Positions 1-8,558 of a DNA stretch of 64,000 nucleotides are shown here, piece by piece. A model generated the notes under the pieces. The model did not search any database. It had not been told where the DNA came from and saw nothing but the letters and a program-made list of their open reading frames with translations. Origin of the DNA: CAWIHS01 sp963836005. Its GTDB lineage: Bacteria > Pseudomonadota > Gammaproteobacteria > GRL18. Position 1 is the first letter of the stretch. Each line of letters opens with the position of its first letter. The stretch is taken from NCBI GenBank assembly GCA_963836005.1, contig CAWIHS010000002.1:186001-250000 (forward strand), written 5' to 3'. The translations under genes were made by a program, and so were the position numbers.

Positions 1-994
1 CAGCATTCATGCTCATACTGCGAAATTTCATTACTGTAAAATGCTTATTATTCAGTCCAACCCTGATTTGTTTATAGAATACGGTGCCTGTAAATTTGGA
101 CTCCAGCATAATGGCTATAGCAGTAATTAGCATCACAGGCCAGGTTAGCAGCAGTAAAATTAAGGCCGCAAAAAGATCAAATAAGCGCTTTATAAATATA
201 TCCAGCGGCTTATGAATAAAACCATCAGAAAAAATAAGATGACTCGGATTTAATGACTGTAGTTTTATACGGCCTGTCTGTCTTTCAAAAAAATCATTAA
301 TATCAATGATTGAGGTACCATGCACTTTACATTCCAGCAATTGATCGGTAGGGAGGGATTTACGCCTGTCATCAATTGCGACGATGATTTCATCGACACG
401 GTTGGAATTAATATATTTGTACAGACTATCACCTGTGGTGACTAACTGTTCATTGCTTACTTCAACAGGCTCATTGTCTATTGGCAAAAACCCCAGTAAC
501 ATCAGGTTTTTCTTATCAGATTTACGTTTCAACTCATTAATTTGCGCAGCTCGATTTCCGGCCCCGAGAACCACTACCCGTTTGTTAAAATAATCATGGT
601 CGGAAAATAAGGCCATGCTCGATCGGGTAATAAACAGGCCTGTTGCAGTAATAGCAAGTGCGTAGACAAATGTGGTTCGAGCCGTAAATAAATCAGGCTG
701 CATATAGAAAATAAAGCTCATGGTGAAGAAAATAATAAACAGAGCCAGAGTAATGCGATATAAAGTCCCTCTTAGATTCAGTCTATGGTGCCGGGTATAC
801 AAACCGACGGCCGTGAGTGAGAAAATCACTACCAGAGTAAACACGATTCCTGTAAAGGCACTTTGCTCAAATGGCTTGGAATCAAAATCATTCAGGTATC
901 TGGCCAGCGGTACTGAACTCCAGAAAATTAAGGTTTCCAGCAGGTATAAAATCACCAGGCTTAAGGGGATATAGTGTTTGAAAATTCTGATCAT
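1..994 (-). CDS. polyprenyl glycosylphosphotransferase (sugar transferase), partial
   Basis: The gene starts at ATG 994 on the minus strand and runs off the left edge, leaving about 331 codons without the catalytic C-terminus. The N-terminus shows several membrane segments (from MIRIFKHYIPLSLVILYLLE). A Rossmann-like stretch with VVVLGAGNRAAQI follows, then a hydrophobic segment introduced by KRLFDLFAALILLLLTWPVM, which marks the start of the bacterial sugar transferase domain. The family resembles the EpsB/WcaJ-type enzymes that load the first sugar phosphate onto undecaprenyl phosphate at the inner membrane. The neighbouring manC supplies GDP-mannose, so both likely serve exopolysaccharide synthesis. 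The family call is confident; the sugar used is unknown. Confidence 0.85.
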   Translation of the reverse strand, partial: MIRIFKHYIPLSLVILYLLETLIFWSSVPLARYLNDFDSKPFEQSAFTGIVFTLVVIFSLTAVGLYTRHHRLNLRGTLYRITLALFIIFFTMSFIFYMQPDLFTARTTFVYALAITATGLFITRSSMALFSDHDYFNKRVVVLGAGNRAAQINELKRKSDKKNLMLLGFLPIDNEPVEVSNEQLVTTGDSLYKYINSNRVDEIIVAIDDRRKSLPTDQLLECKVHGTSIIDINDFFERQTGRIKLQSLNPSHLIFSDGFIHKPLDIFIKRLFDLFAALILLLLTWPVMLITAIAIMLESKFTGTVFYKQIRVGLNNKHFTVMKFRSMSMNA

Positions 995-1131
995 TTCGGT
1001 TCCATATCAAGGCGATATCAAGAAAGCTTAACCTTGTTAACGGGAATTAAATTCTAACATTATATGTTATGTATTTCTGAGAGTAAGGTCTTACAATTAA
1101 ATACTCATCCAGACATACTTTTCCAGAAACT

Positions 1132-2577
1132 CTAAGATTGACAGCCGGACTTCTCGACCCTACCGTAAGTGTCGTTAAAACGTACGATATCATCCTCACC
1201 CAGATAGCTACCTGTTTGTATTTCAATGATTTCCAGAGGAATCACTCCGGGATTTTCCAGGCGATGCTGAGTACCCAGGGGAATATAATTTGATTGATCT
1301 TCAGTTAGCATCATAGTCTCTTCACCACAGGTTACTTTTGCTGTGCCTTTGACCACAACCCAATGCTCTGCACGGTGGTGATGCATTTGCAATGAAAGCT
1401 GAGCAGCGGGATTAACGATGATACGTTTGACTTTGAATCGACTGGTTTCCTCGAGGGTTTCATAACTGCCCCAGGGGCGGTAGACTCTTTGGTGCAAAAG
1501 TGCTTCTTCCCGTCCTTGGTCTTTCAGTCGACTGACGATGGTTTTGACATCCTGTGATTTATCCTTGTCTGCCACCAGTACAGCATCTGCAGTTTCGATC
1601 ACAATACAATTATCCAGGCCTATCACAGCAATCATACGTTCTTCGGCATGTACATAACTATTGGTCACTTCATGATCCAGGACATCGCCTTCAAACACAT
1701 TTCCCTGCTGATCGTGTTCTTTTATGTCCCATATTGCGGACCATGCGCCCACATCATTCCAGCTTGCATCCAGCGGCACGACAACAGCCTTATCAGTTTT
1801 TTCCATGACCGCATAATCAATGGAATCAGCAGGCGAGGAGGTAAATGCACTAACCTCAAGACGACAGAAATCCATATCTTTACTGCCGTTGGAAACCGAT
1901 TTTTTAACCGCTGCATAAATTGTGGGTGAAAAATGTTCCATCTCGTCTAATATACTGGATGCGGTGAACATAAACATACCACTATTCCAGTAATATTCAC
2001 CGCTATCCAGATACTGCTGGGCAGTGATTATATCCGGTTTTTCAACAAATTCACCCACCCGGTAAGCAGGCTCAGTTTCATCACCCAGAGATTCACTGCG
2101 TTTAATATATCCATAACCAGTTTCAGCCTTGTCAGGCACTATACCAAAAGTTACCAGCAGTCCCTCCTCAGCTCGTTTTCTGCCATTTTCAATCGCCTGA
2201 TGGAATGCTTCGCGATCACCGATAACATGATCGGCAGACAGTATGAGCAGCACAGGTTCCTGCTCATACTGCTGTGCAGACACGTATTCCGCTGCTGCAC
2301 ATATGGCTGGAGCAGTATTTCGACCCACGGGTTCGAGTATAATTTTGTCGACATGAACCGCTACTTTTCGCAATTGCTCAGCGACCAGAAAACGATGTTC
2401 TTCATTACAAACCACCACAGGGTCACCCAGTTCAGGGACTCCTTCCAGACGTGTCGCAGTTTCCTGCAGCATAGTCTGCTCACAGCATAACGGCAGAAAT
2501 TGTTTCGGATTCATTTCACGCGACATGGGCCATAAGCGGCTGCCTGAGCCACCTGATAAGATAACAGGAATAATCAT
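1132..2577 (-). CDS. manC: mannose-1-phosphate guanylyltransferase / mannose-6-phosphate isomerase
   Basis: A 481-residue bifunctional type II enzyme of usual family length. The N-terminal nucleotidyltransferase domain (about 1-285) carries the GGSGSRLWP signature near residue 9 and FVEKP near residue 178. The C-terminal cupin domain (about 340-480) has the metal-binding stretch MHHHRAEHWVVV typical of the isomerase half. It makes GDP-mannose from mannose-1-phosphate in the cytoplasm and can interconvert fructose-6-phosphate and mannose-6-phosphate. It lies upstream of the sugar transferase on the same strand, so the pair probably belongs to an exopolysaccharide locus extending left of the window. 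The algC-like gene near 29 kb could in principle supply the phosphomannomutase step. Confidence 0.95.
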   Translation of the reverse strand: MIIPVILSGGSGSRLWPMSREMNPKQFLPLCCEQTMLQETATRLEGVPELGDPVVVCNEEHRFLVAEQLRKVAVHVDKIILEPVGRNTAPAICAAAEYVSAQQYEQEPVLLILSADHVIGDREAFHQAIENGRKRAEEGLLVTFGIVPDKAETGYGYIKRSESLGDETEPAYRVGEFVEKPDIITAQQYLDSGEYYWNSGMFMFTASSILDEMEHFSPTIYAAVKKSVSNGSKDMDFCRLEVSAFTSSPADSIDYAVMEKTDKAVVVPLDASWNDVGAWSAIWDIKEHDQQGNVFEGDVLDHEVTNSYVHAEERMIAVIGLDNCIVIETADAVLVADKDKSQDVKTIVSRLKDQGREEALLHQRVYRPWGSYETLEETSRFKVKRIIVNPAAQLSLQMHHHRAEHWVVVKGTAKVTCGEETMMLTEDQSNYIPLGTQHRLENPGVIPLEIIEIQTGSYLGEDDIVRFNDTYGRVEKSGCQS

Positions 2578-2801
2578 AAACTCGATTTCACACCTAGTTG
2601 TTTATTGTTTGTTTAGAAAAATGTCCGGTCAGATTTAAGAATTTTGTGTCCGTTTCAAGCTCAGGAATTTTTAGCGTGGACAGAATCAATGACTTCAAGC
2701 GCGCTGTTAAAGTTTATGCTGCAGCTGTATTCCTGGCGAAAAACCAAGCTAAACGAGCTCTAGCATAGCTCAAGTAATGAATAAATTCTGTAGGAAACTT
2801 A

Positions 2802-4217
2802 TTAATTAGCCGGGATGATCACCTCAATATCAGGATAATGTTTACTGAGCAAATGCTGAAGTGCCTTTTTTGCACTATGATCACCATGAACCAGTCGAAT
2901 TTGTGCAGGTTTATTACACATGCGTTTAACAAAATCGAACAGATTCTGCTGATCAGCATGTGCAGAATATCCACTGATAGTATGAACTTCAGCCTCGATG
3001 GGATATTTTTCCCCTTCGATGATGACATAGCCTCCCTGGCCATACTTTTGAATAAAGTGTCCTGGCGTACCCTGGGCCTGATAACCGGAAAACACGATAT
3101 CGGTACGCGGATCTCCTATCAGTGCAGTTAAATAATTGACAATACGGCCGCTGGTACACATACCGCTCGCGGAAATAACCACTGCAGGTCTGGCCGTTTT
3201 CTTTAGATATTCTACCGTCTGTAAATGTTCCTGATGATGGTTGATAGTCATTAGCTGCGAAAAATCCAGCGGATGGCGGCCCTGTTTGAGCCGACTGGAT
3301 GCTTCGTCATCCCAATAGTCAGTCAATGTCTGGTATTTTTCTGTAAACTCACTCGCCAAAGGAGAATCAACAATAATTTCTAAATCTTCCCAGAGTATAT
3401 TATTGGCCGCATATTGCTGTCGATAGCGATAAATAATGTCTTCCAGTTCATATAACAATTCCTGAGTCCTGCCTATACTAAAAGCCGGAATAAGAACAAC
3501 CCCGCGATTTTCAAAGGCTCGTTCGATGATTTTTTTTAATTGCATGGAACGATTTTTACGCGACGCATGGTGCTTGTCACCATAGGTGCTTTCCATGACC
3601 AGCACATCGCAACCGTAGGGTGATTTTGGTGCGGGTAATAAGGGAGCATAGGGGGCTCCCAGATCACCGCTGAAGACTATTTTTTTCTTCTGTGCAGGTG
3701 CGACAGAACTGAGCTGACATTCGACATACGCTGAACCCAGTATATGCCCCGCCCGTCTGAGTTTTATATTCAGACTGACATCTGAACTGGACAATGTCAC
3801 TCTCTGGCTTAGACCATAGTCAATGGGAATTATCATCTTTTTAATAAGGTCGATAAATTTTTCTACCAGATACCTGTTTTTGGTAAAACCGATTTTTACC
3901 GCATCTTCCAGAACTCCGGGCAGCAGCAAAGCAGAAGGTCTGGAACAGAAAATGGGACCTTGAAAGCCTGCTGCCAGCAGGTAAGGAATACGGCCTACAT
4001 GATCAATATGTACATGTGTGACCACCAGAGCCCGGACGTTCTGAACTGGAAAATCGATAGCCAGTTGTTGTTCCTGAGCCGATCCACCGGCTGATGTTTC
4101 AGCCCCCTGAAATAAGCCGCAATCAATCAGTATACTATTTTTATTATCCACACAAAGCTCATGGCATGAACCTGTCACGCCATTAACCGCTCCATGATGT
4201 TTTATTTTATAGTCCAT
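2802..4217 (-). CDS. MBL-fold beta-CASP RNA exonuclease-like hydrolase
   Basis: A 471-residue protein of the metallo-beta-lactamase/beta-CASP/RMMBL class. Visible motifs are HVHIDHVGR (HxHxDH zinc site, about residues 68-76), the GDLGAPYAPLLP strand, GYSAHADQQNL in the C-terminal part and a closing LVHGDHSAKKAL. This is the arrangement of the CPSF73/RNase J-like bacterial family often annotated as RNA exonuclease, presumably acting in RNA processing in the cytoplasm. Substrate and direction of cleavage cannot be told from sequence. It stands alone between manC and an NlpC/P60 gene on the same strand. Confidence 0.85.
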   Translation of the reverse strand: MDYKIKHHGAVNGVTGSCHELCVDNKNSILIDCGLFQGAETSAGGSAQEQQLAIDFPVQNVRALVVTHVHIDHVGRIPYLLAAGFQGPIFCSRPSALLLPGVLEDAVKIGFTKNRYLVEKFIDLIKKMIIPIDYGLSQRVTLSSSDVSLNIKLRRAGHILGSAYVECQLSSVAPAQKKKIVFSGDLGAPYAPLLPAPKSPYGCDVLVMESTYGDKHHASRKNRSMQLKKIIERAFENRGVVLIPAFSIGRTQELLYELEDIIYRYRQQYAANNILWEDLEIIVDSPLASEFTEKYQTLTDYWDDEASSRLKQGRHPLDFSQLMTINHHQEHLQTVEYLKKTARPAVVISASGMCTSGRIVNYLTALIGDPRTDIVFSGYQAQGTPGHFIQKYGQGGYVIIEGEKYPIEAEVHTISGYSAHADQQNLFDFVKRMCNKPAQIRLVHGDHSAKKALQHLLSKHYPDIEVIIPAN

Positions 4218-4338
4218 TGATTAACATTCCATAAATCTTGCGTAACAATTCCACTGCGATAATTAATCCCGTTATAGTAACTTTAAGCTTAAGCGTAGAA
4301 GAACAGAAGCAGCTATGTGTATTGAACAGTTGATAAAT

Positions 4339-4833
4339 TTATACATTCAGTCTTCGAGATTTCCAGTATTTTGACTGCCAGTAGCTATTGTTCAAATTTG
4401 ATATGCTGATACCCTGGCTTGAGGAAGCATGTATAAACTGCCCTTTACCAAGATAAATTCCAATATGGCGTGTAAAAAACCCCGTTTTAAACAGGATCAA
4501 ATCCCCTGTCCGAAGCTTTGAACGACTAATTTTAACGCCAATTTTTTGCTGCAGTTCAGTGCTACGAGGTATCTCAAAGCCCAATTTGGAACGAAATGTA
4601 AGGTAGACGAATCCTGAACAGTCAACACCATGACGATTTAACCCACCAACTTTATAGGGTGTACCCGCCCACTCGATGTATTGCTTCAAAAGCTGCTGTT
4701 TAACCCAGACACTATTATTCAGATCAACTTTGTCATCAATTCGTGTCACCAGGGCCGCATCTGATGTTGAAGTAATATAACCGGCACAACCGCTGAGGCA
4801 GAGAATAAATAAAATGAGCAGAAGTGATTTCAC
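4339..4833 (-). CDS. NlpC/P60 family lipoprotein (cell-wall endopeptidase)
   Basis: The protein has a C-terminal NlpC/P60 domain with catalytic Cys in DCSGF (residue 72 from the chosen start), His in RHIGIYLG and a second His in FIHASSSQG. It should cleave peptide bonds in peptidoglycan stems. The N-terminus VKSLLLILFILCLSGCAGY is a lipoprotein signal with LSGC lipobox, so the enzyme is probably anchored to a membrane on the periplasmic side. I chose GTG 4833 because it gives a compact lipoprotein signal. An in-frame ATG at 4899 would add 22 residues ahead of it, and neither start has a good ribosome binding site. Confidence 0.85.
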   Translation of the reverse strand: MKSLLLILFILCLSGCAGYITSTSDAALVTRIDDKVDLNNSVWVKQQLLKQYIEWAGTPYKVGGLNRHGVDCSGFVYLTFRSKLGFEIPRSTELQQKIGVKISRSKLRTGDLILFKTGFFTRHIGIYLGKGQFIHASSSQGISISNLNNSYWQSKYWKSRRLNV

Positions 4834-5149
4834 AATAATACTGATGACCGCCTGATTCAGTAGACAAATATTGTACCTGAGTTCATCCACCCATGCCATG
4901 CAATACAGCAGTAATAATCCATTATGTGAAATTGCAAAGACTCATTAAGTCCCTGTATACATTTTCCTTTTCACTCAGTTGCAGTTTGCTATTGAAGCAT
5001 AGAGATTAATTTTTCCAGAGCCTCTTTTAAACAATGATATAATGATAATCTTGAATACACCCTGCAGAATTCCCCCGGCATATTGACCAGGCGAAAAAAT
5101 CCTGTAAGGTACTCTATAACTGAAAATTTTACTATGTCTTTAGCCATTG

Positions 5150-5422
5150 ATGATTGGGGCGTCAAGCCCAAAATTGAAAAACAGCAGCCTGTTACAGGGT
5201 ATTGTTGCGGATGATCCCCTGCTGTTTGCTGAGGAAGATTTAAAGCCCTAAGAATGTGACGCTTTATCAGCCTATCGGCAGATTCCGATGCTGGTGTTAC
5301 TGCCAAACAGTATCAAGCAGGTTCAGTCCAGTTTGAAATTGTGTTCTCAGTACCATGTACCTGTGGTATCACGCGGCGCAGGCACCCGTTTATCCGGCGG
5401 AGCACTGCCGCTGCAGAACTGG
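5150..5422 (+). pseudogene. glcD: glycolate oxidase FAD subunit GlcD, N-terminal remnant
   Basis: The plus frame from ATG 5150 reads like the first about 90 residues of GlcD: GIVADDPLLFAEEDLKP, then an in-frame TAA at 5222-5224, then ECDALSAYRQIPMLVLLPNS and VPVVSRGAGTRLSGGALPLQ. Known GlcD proteins have PYECDGLSAYR and RGAGTGLSGGA at these places, so the stop replaces a tyrosine codon and one FAD-loop glycine has become arginine. The reading stops being GlcD-like at about 5422, where a mobile-element fragment begins, and about 80% of the gene is missing. The alanine-glyoxylate-type aminotransferase 180 bp downstream acts on the product of glycolate oxidation, so this was probably a glycolate salvage locus. 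Confidence 0.85.
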
Positions 5423-5490
5423 TATCTGCCTTACGCAAACACCTGATATCAAGAGCTTACGTATAAATCTAAAATACGCTGAATAGTTAC
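5423..5490 (+). mobile_element. MITE fragment (right end only), truncating glcD
   Basis: The segment from TATCTGCCTTACGCAAAC to the terminal CGCTGAATAGTTAC is nearly identical to the right 60-70 bp of the full element at 28417-28589. The left part is absent and the sequence abuts the glcD remnant directly. No target duplication can be recognised, which fits deletion of one element end together with the rest of glcD. Confidence 0.8.
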
Positions 5491-5601
5491 ATTTACTTTA
5501 GTACTGCCTAAAATCTGGCTTGCTTGCATTTGGAGATGCTCACAAACACCAAATGCCTTATAATACAGGTAAAACTTTTACCGAACTGAGAAGGAAAGAA
5601 A

Positions 5602-6780
5602 ATGTTCAGCAGCTTTAATCCGACCGTAAGAACTTTAATGGGCCCCGGTCCTTCTGATGTACATCCACGCATTTTATCAGCCCAGGCCAGACCGACCATT
5701 GGTCATCTTGATCCTGAATTTGTTGCCATGATGGATGAAGTCAAGGAGCTCTTACAATATGCCTTTCAAACCAGTAACCAGCTGACCATACCTGTTTCAG
5801 CACCTGGTTCCGCCGGCATGGAAAGCTGCTTTGTGAACCTGGTTGAAGCCGGTGACAAAGTAATCGTCTGTCAAAATGGAGTGTTTGGCGGACGCATGAA
5901 AGAAAATGTAGAACGTATTGGCGGCATAGCCATAATGATTGAAGATGAGTGGGGAAAAGCCGTTGATTTAAATAAAGTCGAGGAGGCTTTAAAAGCTCAC
6001 CCCGATGCCAAAATTCTTGCCTTTGTGCATGCAGAAACTTCTACAGGAGCCCGCTCTGATGCTCTGGGACTGTGTAAACTGGCCCGGCAATATGACTGTC
6101 TGACTATTGTTGATGCGGTTACCTCTCTGGGCGGTTCGGAAATTCGTGTTGATGACTGGGGCATTGATGCCATTTATTCCGGTACACAAAAATGTCTTTC
6201 CTGCACACCGGGCATTTCACCAGTAAGCTTTAGCGACACAGCGATTGAAACCATTAAAAACCGCAGCACCCGGGTACAAAGCTGGTTTCTGGATCTGAAC
6301 CTGATCATGGGTTACTGGGGCCCCAATGCCAAACGCGCCTACCATCATACGGCGCCGGTCAATGCACTATATGCACTTCACGAGTCACTGCTTATGCTGC
6401 AGCAGGAAGGCCTGGAAAACGCCTGGTCCCGGCATCGAAAAAACCATCTGGCCCTGCGTGCCGGACTCGAAGCCATGGGTCTGAACTTTGTAGTGGCAGA
6501 GAATGATCGGCTGCCGCAACTGAATGCGGTTACAATTCCAGAAGGCGTCGATGATGCTGCGGTCCGCAATCAGTTATTGAATGAGTTTAATCTGGAAATT
6601 GGTGCCGGTCTGGGTACCCTGGCAGGAAAGGTCTGGCGCATTGGTCTGATGGGCTTTAGCAGTCGCGCTGAAAATATTTTTTTATGCCTGAGTTCGCTGG
6701 AAGCCACTCTGTCAGGTATGCAGGCCAATATCAATACCGGTGTTGCTCTGGATGCCGCACAAAAGGTTTTGGCTGAGTAA
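5602..6780 (+). CDS. class V aminotransferase (alanine/serine-glyoxylate aminotransferase family)
   Basis: A 392-residue PLP enzyme of class V. It opens with MGPGPSDVHPRIL, carries HAETSTGAR in the cofactor pocket and has the PLP lysine in YSGTQKCLSCTPG (about residue 193). This is the signature of alanine-glyoxylate and serine-glyoxylate aminotransferases, which convert glyoxylate to glycine in the cytoplasm. ATG 5602 is preceded by GAGAAGGAAAG. The dead glcD just upstream supports a role in handling glyoxylate from glycolate. A purine- or serine-cycle role is possible too, since close relatives use different amino donors. The histidine phosphatase gene begins 7 bp after the stop, so the two are likely cotranscribed. 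Confidence 0.9.
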   Translation: MFSSFNPTVRTLMGPGPSDVHPRILSAQARPTIGHLDPEFVAMMDEVKELLQYAFQTSNQLTIPVSAPGSAGMESCFVNLVEAGDKVIVCQNGVFGGRMKENVERIGGIAIMIEDEWGKAVDLNKVEEALKAHPDAKILAFVHAETSTGARSDALGLCKLARQYDCLTIVDAVTSLGGSEIRVDDWGIDAIYSGTQKCLSCTPGISPVSFSDTAIETIKNRSTRVQSWFLDLNLIMGYWGPNAKRAYHHTAPVNALYALHESLLMLQQEGLENAWSRHRKNHLALRAGLEAMGLNFVVAENDRLPQLNAVTIPEGVDDAAVRNQLLNEFNLEIGAGLGTLAGKVWRIGLMGFSSRAENIFLCLSSLEATLSGMQANINTGVALDAAQKVLAE

Positions 6781-6787
6781 ATAGCTG

Positions 6788-7369
6788 ATGATAATAGATC
6801 TTATCCGCCATGGTTCACCTACAGGCGGTAGTATGTACCGTGGGCACACTATCGATGACCCGCTTTCAGAACTGGGCTGGCAGCAGATGTATGATGCTAT
6901 CGGGGACTATAATTTCTGGGATCGCATTATCACCTCTCCTCTGTGCCGCTGCCAGGATTTTGCTGAAAAACTTGCCGAGCAGAACGATATTCCCCTGATA
7001 GTGGTCGAAGCATTCAAAGAAGTAGGGTTCGGCAGTTGGGAAGGAAAAACCGCTGCCGAGATCGATCCGCTGGATTACCAGAATTTTTATCACGATCCGG
7101 TCAACAATCGCCCCCAGGGCAGTGAACTGCTGGATAATTTTATCAATCGCGTCCTGGTAGCCTGGAAAGCACTGATAATGAAATATCATGGCAAACACCT
7201 GTTAATCGTGACTCATGCCGGTGTAATACGGGCCATCATCGCACAAATTTTATTCTGTGAGCCCGCAGGACTTTACAAGCTAGCCATTGATAACGGTAAA
7301 ATCTCACGTATCCAGATCACTGAACGCTCCGGTCCGGTTCTGAAAATGCTTAATGGGACTCTTGCCTGA
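6788..7369 (+). CDS. histidine phosphatase family protein (CobC/phosphoglycerate-mutase-like)
   Basis: A 193-residue protein with the catalytic RHG motif at residues 7-9 (DLIRHGSPTGG) and the second catalytic His in VTHAGVIRAI near residue 145. These mark the branch-1 histidine phosphatase fold. Length and motif spacing resemble CobC (alpha-ribazole phosphatase), but no cobalamin gene is near, so the substrate is unassigned. It starts 7 bp downstream of the aminotransferase stop without a clear ribosome binding site, which suggests translational coupling. Confidence 0.85.
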   Translation: MIIDLIRHGSPTGGSMYRGHTIDDPLSELGWQQMYDAIGDYNFWDRIITSPLCRCQDFAEKLAEQNDIPLIVVEAFKEVGFGSWEGKTAAEIDPLDYQNFYHDPVNNRPQGSELLDNFINRVLVAWKALIMKYHGKHLLIVTHAGVIRAIIAQILFCEPAGLYKLAIDNGKISRIQITERSGPVLKMLNGTLA

Positions 7370-7568
7370 AATTCCATGCCATCTCAACAGCCATTATTAG
7401 CCCATACTCTGTGGAGCCCCTTCGTTATCGTAATCGTATGCACAGAAACCCTGTGCCGCATGTTTTAAGTGCTCATGAATGCGCGGCTGGAGTTATTTAT
7501 TTAAACTGATTTTTTTATAACGATGTTTTATAATTGGCAGCTTATTCCTAAATAGTTGATTTGACTTC

Positions 7569-8453
7569 ATGCTTCCTGTTCTCTTTGAAAGCCATTTAAA
7601 GAGCCTGCCCTTACTTCACCGGGGCAAGGTTCGAGATATTTATGCCGTCGGTGATGAGCATATGCTGATTGTCACTACTGATCGTCTTTCTGCCTTTGAT
7701 GTGATTTTACCCACGCCCATTCCCGGCAAGGGAAAAATATTAACCGCCGTCTCTAATTTCTGGTTCAATTATTTTAACAGCACCATCCCCAATCAGTTAG
7801 CTGACATCCCACTTGCACAGGCCGTCCCGGATGCTGCAGAAAGGGCACAGCTTGAAGGTCGCGCTATTATCGTGAAAAAATTAAAATCTCTTCCTGTAGA
7901 AGCCATTGTGCGCGGCTACATTATCGGTTCCGGCTGGAAAGATTACCTGGCTGGTGGCAGCATCTGCGGTATTAAGCTGCCTGCAGGGCTGCAGCTGGCT
8001 GATAAATTGCCCGAAGCTATCTATACGCCTTCCAGCAAAGCAGCCGTAGGCGAACATGATGAAAACATTGATTATGCAGCAACTGTCGAGCTGGTCGGCG
8101 AAGATCTTGCTCAACAGATAAAAAGCGTCAGTTTAAAGCTTTATAATGAAGCCGCTGCCTACGCGCTGCCCCGCGGCATTATTATTGCTGATACCAAATT
8201 TGAATTCGGTGTAGATCACAATAACCAGTTGACTCTGATTGATGAAGCTCTGACACCCGACTCATCCCGCTTCTGGCTGCTGGATACCTATTCACCAGGA
8301 ACAAACCCGCAAAGCTTTGACAAGCAATATGTTCGAGACTATCTGGAAACTCTGGACTGGAATAAAACATCACCCGGACCGGAATTACCACCCCAGGTGG
8401 TTGAAAACACCGCCAGCAGATATCAGGAAGCATTATCAAGAATAACCAGATGA
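7569..8453 (+). CDS. purC: phosphoribosylaminoimidazole-succinocarboxamide synthase
   Basis: A 294-residue SAICAR synthetase that joins aspartate to carboxyaminoimidazole ribonucleotide in purine synthesis. It shows the early HRGKVRDIYAVGDEHMLIV nucleotide-binding segment, VEAIVRGYIIGSGWKDY, GEHDENID, and DEALTPDSSRFW near residue 225. The length matches the longer (about 300-residue) form rather than the 237-residue E. coli type. purE and purK lie about 3.5 kb away on the opposite strand, so the pathway genes are near but not in one operon. An intergenic stretch of 199 bp precedes it, containing AT-rich sequence but no certain promoter. Confidence 0.97.
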   Translation: MLPVLFESHLKSLPLLHRGKVRDIYAVGDEHMLIVTTDRLSAFDVILPTPIPGKGKILTAVSNFWFNYFNSTIPNQLADIPLAQAVPDAAERAQLEGRAIIVKKLKSLPVEAIVRGYIIGSGWKDYLAGGSICGIKLPAGLQLADKLPEAIYTPSSKAAVGEHDENIDYAATVELVGEDLAQQIKSVSLKLYNEAAAYALPRGIIIADTKFEFGVDHNNQLTLIDEALTPDSSRFWLLDTYSPGTNPQSFDKQYVRDYLETLDWNKTSPGPELPPQVVENTASRYQEALSRITR

Positions 8454-8465
8454 AGAATGACCTGT

Positions 8466-8492
8466 TCAGTGAAGCTACACAGGCTTCACTGA
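8466..8492. terminator. hairpin between purC and the DUF1015 gene
   Basis: TCAGTGAAGC pairs with GCTTCACTGA across a 7-base loop just after purC. No run of T follows, so it may be an attenuating or RNA-stabilising hairpin rather than a full terminator. Confidence 0.45.
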
Positions 8493-8558
8493 CAGCAGTC
8501 ATTTATCCAATGCGCTAACCAGTTGTCTTTATTAACTATAGAGTAACAGTGAAAAATT

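Noticed and set aside
4989..5306. Minus-strand frame of 105 codons
   Set aside because: Its first half is the antisense of the glcD remnant; the rest shows no recognisable family or ribosome binding site.
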